Of a stretch of DNA of 45,705 bases, positions 43,818 through 45,705 are shown one piece after another (the first letter of the stretch is position 1; each line of letters starts with the position of its first letter). The stretch lies in the NCBI RefSeq assembly GCF_017302275.1, contig NZ_JAFLDR010000033.1, positions 1-45,705 of the forward strand, given 5' to 3'. Source of the stretch: Sulfuritalea sp. GTDB lineage: Bacteria; Pseudomonadota; Gammaproteobacteria; Burkholderiales; Rhodocyclaceae. The position numbers were made by a program, and so were the translations under genes. The notes beneath the pieces are model-generated. The model did no database searches and was not told where the DNA came from. It worked only from the letters and a program-made list of their open reading frames with translations.

Positions 43818-44463
43818 AATGAGCCTTGCGATGGCAGTTTGGACAAACCGCGATGGCATTTTCGACGGTGTCCTCCCCACCGTCAGCCAACTGCTTGACG
43901 TGGTGAGCTTCCAAGTACGGTTCGCCGTCCGATTTCTTGAGAAACGGCGCCGGTTTCTTGCAAGCTTGGCAGACCCCTTTTGCGCGTGAAAGAACTTCTG
44001 CAACAACGTCAGGGTTTCGTTGAAATACTCGCTGGATGACAAACTGCTCCGGCGCATGCGCCGAAGCCTTGCTTAGCCGCTCCCTTCTGCGAGCTGGATC
44101 TGCGAGAGACCAACGAACGGCGTCCTCAAAGTGGTCTCCAACTTCATCTGCGGTAGTCACATCCACAACTATGAACCCGATGCTTGTTAGCTCGCGCTTG
44201 GCGTCATTGGTATGAAAACGTGGTGGAGGAAGCTCAGTAGCTAGCGAGTAGATGAGCTTGAGCGGGTAGAGTCGCGAGGAATTTCCTTGGACGAACCACC
44301 GTTTCGGTTTCCGATGCGAAGAAGGACGATCACCTTTTTCAAAGCGCCGAAACGCAGCGAGAATTTGGGTTCGTGTGACCACGCGGAGTTCCTTATAGCT
44401 AACGTGAAACGGGCAGAAATGTTGCAGGGCTTCGCAGACGGCTTGTTGCAGAACCTGGAACAC
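43810..44463 (-). CDS. HNH endonuclease
   Basis: A 217-residue protein with a C-terminal HNH nuclease: CQAC (Cys165, Cys168), LEAHHVKQLADGG (His187-His188), VENAIAVCPNCH (Asn202, Cys207, Cys210, His211). The N-terminal 110 residues contain GNSSRLYPLKLIYSLA (about 60-75), also seen ahead of HNH domains in restriction-like proteins, and may sense DNA. The GTG at 44463 is the first start in frame; no strong ribosome-binding site is seen. The gene is AT-richer than the genome and coupled to the downstream SIR2-like unit. Confidence 0.82.
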   Translation of the reverse strand: MFQVLQQAVCEALQHFCPFHVSYKELRVVTRTQILAAFRRFEKGDRPSSHRKPKRWFVQGNSSRLYPLKLIYSLATELPPPRFHTNDAKRELTSIGFIVVDVTTADEVGDHFEDAVRWSLADPARRRERLSKASAHAPEQFVIQRVFQRNPDVVAEVLSRAKGVCQACKKPAPFLKKSDGEPYLEAHHVKQLADGGEDTVENAIAVCPNCHRKAHYG

Positions 44464-44637
44464 ACGTCAAGCAAAATGTCCGCTTATCAAAGGATTCGGC
44501 AAGTCGACTTACTATTGTGCCAACTAAACTCTCCCGAAAATCCTGCATGAAGAAAGATCCAAGTCACATACTACTCCATGCCGAATGACTGCTATGGGGA
44601 TAGCTATTGAATGACGGGAAGTGGCCGGAAGGAGCTG
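44464..44637. other. AT-richer promoter-side stretch before the HNH gene
   Basis: 174 bases between the HNH start and the right composite repeat. It should hold the promoter of the HNH/SIR2 unit. No gene or strong hairpin is seen. Confidence 0.4.
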
Positions 44638-44776
44638 CCGCGTTTCTTTGGCTACTTTCTTGCCGCGCAACAGGAAAGTACCTCGCTCGCCGGGGCGAGT
44701 CCCGGCATGTCCCATCGAAGCTGGATTCCCGCATACGCGGGAATGACGTCAAAAGTCGGCGCTGACGCTACGGCAA
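44638..44776 (-). repeat. Composite repeat, right copy (inverted)
   Basis: The same three modules as 41878-42022 in reverse order and orientation: the block of about 70 bases (44638-44706), a hairpin ATTCCCGC-ATAC-GCGGGAAT (44725-44744), and a diverged family A repeat (44750-44776, AAAAGTCGGCGCTGACG). The two copies face each other across the SIR2/HNH unit. Confidence 0.8.
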
Positions 44777-44812
44777 TCCAAGTGAGGCGAGGTGGTTTCC
44801 CGCACTCACGGT

Positions 44813-45229
44813 TCAGAAAGGCTTCAGCACCACGAGGTAGCAGACGGCGACCAGCGCCAGCACCGGCACCTCGTTGAAGAAGCGGAACCATACGTGGCTC
44901 TTGATCGAACTGCCACCGGTGAATTCGGCGAGCAGCATGCCGCACCAGGCGTGGTAGGCGGCCAGCCCGATCACCAGCGCAGTCTTGGCGTGCAGCCAGC
45001 CGCCCGTGAAGCCGTAGCCGAACCACAGCCAGAGGCCGAGCGCCACGGCAAGCACGCCGAGCGGGGTCATGAAGCGGAACAGCTTGCGCGCCATCAGCAG
45101 CAGGCGCTCGCGTTCGGCCACGCTGTCGGCGGGAACCATGGCGAGGTTCACGAAGATGCGCGGCAGGTAAAAGAGTCCGGCGAACCAGCTGGTGACGAAG
45201 ACGATGTGAAAGGTTTTTACCCAGAGCAT
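44813..45229 (-). CDS. hemJ: Protoporphyrinogen oxidase HemJ (UPF0093)
   Basis: A 138-residue membrane protein with four predicted membrane segments. The start LWVKTFHIVFVTSWFAGLFY (His8) and LPRIFVNLA are typical of HemJ, which oxidises protoporphyrinogen IX in many proteobacteria and binds heme b. The length is close to the usual 140-150. The ATG at 45229 overlaps the end of the upstream epimerase gene by 13 bases. A CopD-like role is the main alternative. Confidence 0.88.
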   Translation of the reverse strand: MLWVKTFHIVFVTSWFAGLFYLPRIFVNLAMVPADSVAERERLLLMARKLFRFMTPLGVLAVALGLWLWFGYGFTGGWLHAKTALVIGLAAYHAWCGMLLAEFTGGSSIKSHVWFRFFNEVPVLALVAVCYLVVLKPF

Positions 45230-45705
45230 GGCGTCATTCCCTGTTTCGCGGCGGCGATGCCGTCGTGCACGGTCGGATAGCGCAGGCGCAGTCGCAGCTC
45301 GCGCTTCATGCGGGCGTTGTCGAGCCGGCGTGATTCGCTCATGAACGACCACTGCATCGCCGGTACCGCGCGGCGCACTTCCTCGCGCGGCAGGCGCCGG
45401 GCGCGCGGCAGGGCGAAGGCGTCGGCCAGCGCGTCGAACCATTCGCCCATCGCCAGCGCCGAGTCGTCGCTGATGTTGTAGGCGCGGTTGGGTCGCGCGC
45501 GGGCCAGCGCGGCGATGCAGGCGCGCCCTAGGTCCTCGGCGTGGATGTGGTTGGTGTGGCTATCGTCGGCGTGCAGCATCAGCGGCAGCCCGCGCTGCAG
45601 GCGCTCCAGCGGCAGCCGGTCGCCGGCATAGATGCCCGGCGCGCGCAGGATGCTGACCTGGCAGCGGCGCCCGCGCTGGCGACCGAAGCGGCGCAGGCGG
45701 CGTTC
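45217..45705 (-). CDS. NAD(P)-dependent epimerase/dehydratase family protein (partial)
   Basis: The C-terminal 162 residues of an extended short-chain dehydrogenase; the N-terminus is beyond the window. Visible parts are ILRAPGIYAGDRLPLERL, NHIHAEDLGRACIAAL and the substrate-binding tail RMKRELRLRLRYPTVHDGI, as in YeeZ-like proteins. The Rossmann dinucleotide motif is not in the window. The substrate is unknown. It overlaps the start of hemJ and is probably co-transcribed. Confidence 0.85.
   Translation of the reverse strand, partial: ERRLRRFGRQRGRRCQVSILRAPGIYAGDRLPLERLQRGLPLMLHADDSHTNHIHAEDLGRACIAALARARPNRAYNISDDSALAMGEWFDALADAFALPRARRLPREEVRRAVPAMQWSFMSESRRLDNARMKRELRLRLRYPTVHDGIAAAKQGMTPCSG

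Noticed and set aside
44241-44474. 77-codon minus-strand frame overlapping the HNH gene start
   Set aside because: It lies in another frame of the HNH gene, is rich in Ser and Arg and has no supporting signal.

Overview
The window is a GC-rich stretch of a bacterial chromosome. Gene content and order point to a betaproteobacterium, possibly of the Rhodocyclales. The supporting blocks are gatCA divergent from mreB-mreC-mreD-mrdA-rodA-rlpA-dacA-aminotransferase-DUF493-lipB-lipA, then yqgE-ruvX-pyrR-pyrB-pyrC', and yggS-proC-yggT-yggU back to back with pilT-pilU. I cannot place it below class level from sequence alone. Two genes run off the window: gatA on the left and an NAD(P)-dependent epimerase on the right.

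Layout. 1-830: gatC and partial gatA (minus). 1029-11715: a nearly unbroken plus-strand cell-shape, peptidoglycan and lipoate run in which most genes overlap by 1-4 bases. 11716-13826: an AT-richer insert with an AvcD/DcdV-type anti-phage dCTP deaminase and a 63-residue ORF. 13827-19203: a fused lysophospholipid transporter/acyltransferase and a membrane/periplasmic cluster (DUF2145, a twin-arginine-like protein, a YiaA-type protein, an HTH regulator, a ceramidase-like enzyme). 19434-24382: fadD, a DUF4197 protein, rep helicase and a cytochrome c. 24486-24561: tRNA-Arg(CCG). 24645-28732 (minus): a phosphorothioate-type HNH restriction enzyme, a HIT protein, a PanE-like reductase and a photolyase. 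28793-33588: yqgE, ruvX and the pyr operon, into which a DpnI-family restriction enzyme and a 78-residue ORF have been placed between pyrB and pyrC'. 33820-41798: small ORFs, yggU, yggT, proC, yggS, pilT, pilU, a tail-anchored unknown, and rlmL. 41878-44776: an AT-richer HNH / 42-residue ORF / SIR2-like operon lying between two inverted copies of a composite repeat. 44813-45705: hemJ and the partial epimerase.

Two things stand out. First, a dispersed repeat of about 27 bp (core GAGTCGGCGCTGGCG) occurs nine times clearly and once weakly. Six copies lie inside coding sequences (gatA, rlpA, lplT-plsC, the HNH restriction gene, phrB, yggT) and are read in three different frames without disrupting the genes. 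It is open in all six frames and sits in apparent loops or linkers, which recalls the Rickettsia palindromic elements. It also forms one module of a larger composite repeat that brackets the SIR2/HNH unit. Second, four separate defence-type insertions (AvcD, phosphorothioate-HNH, DpnI, SIR2/HNH) sit singly among housekeeping genes, with no integrase, transposase or phage gene in view.

All statements about base composition and family are by eye. No alignment, database search or computation was run.
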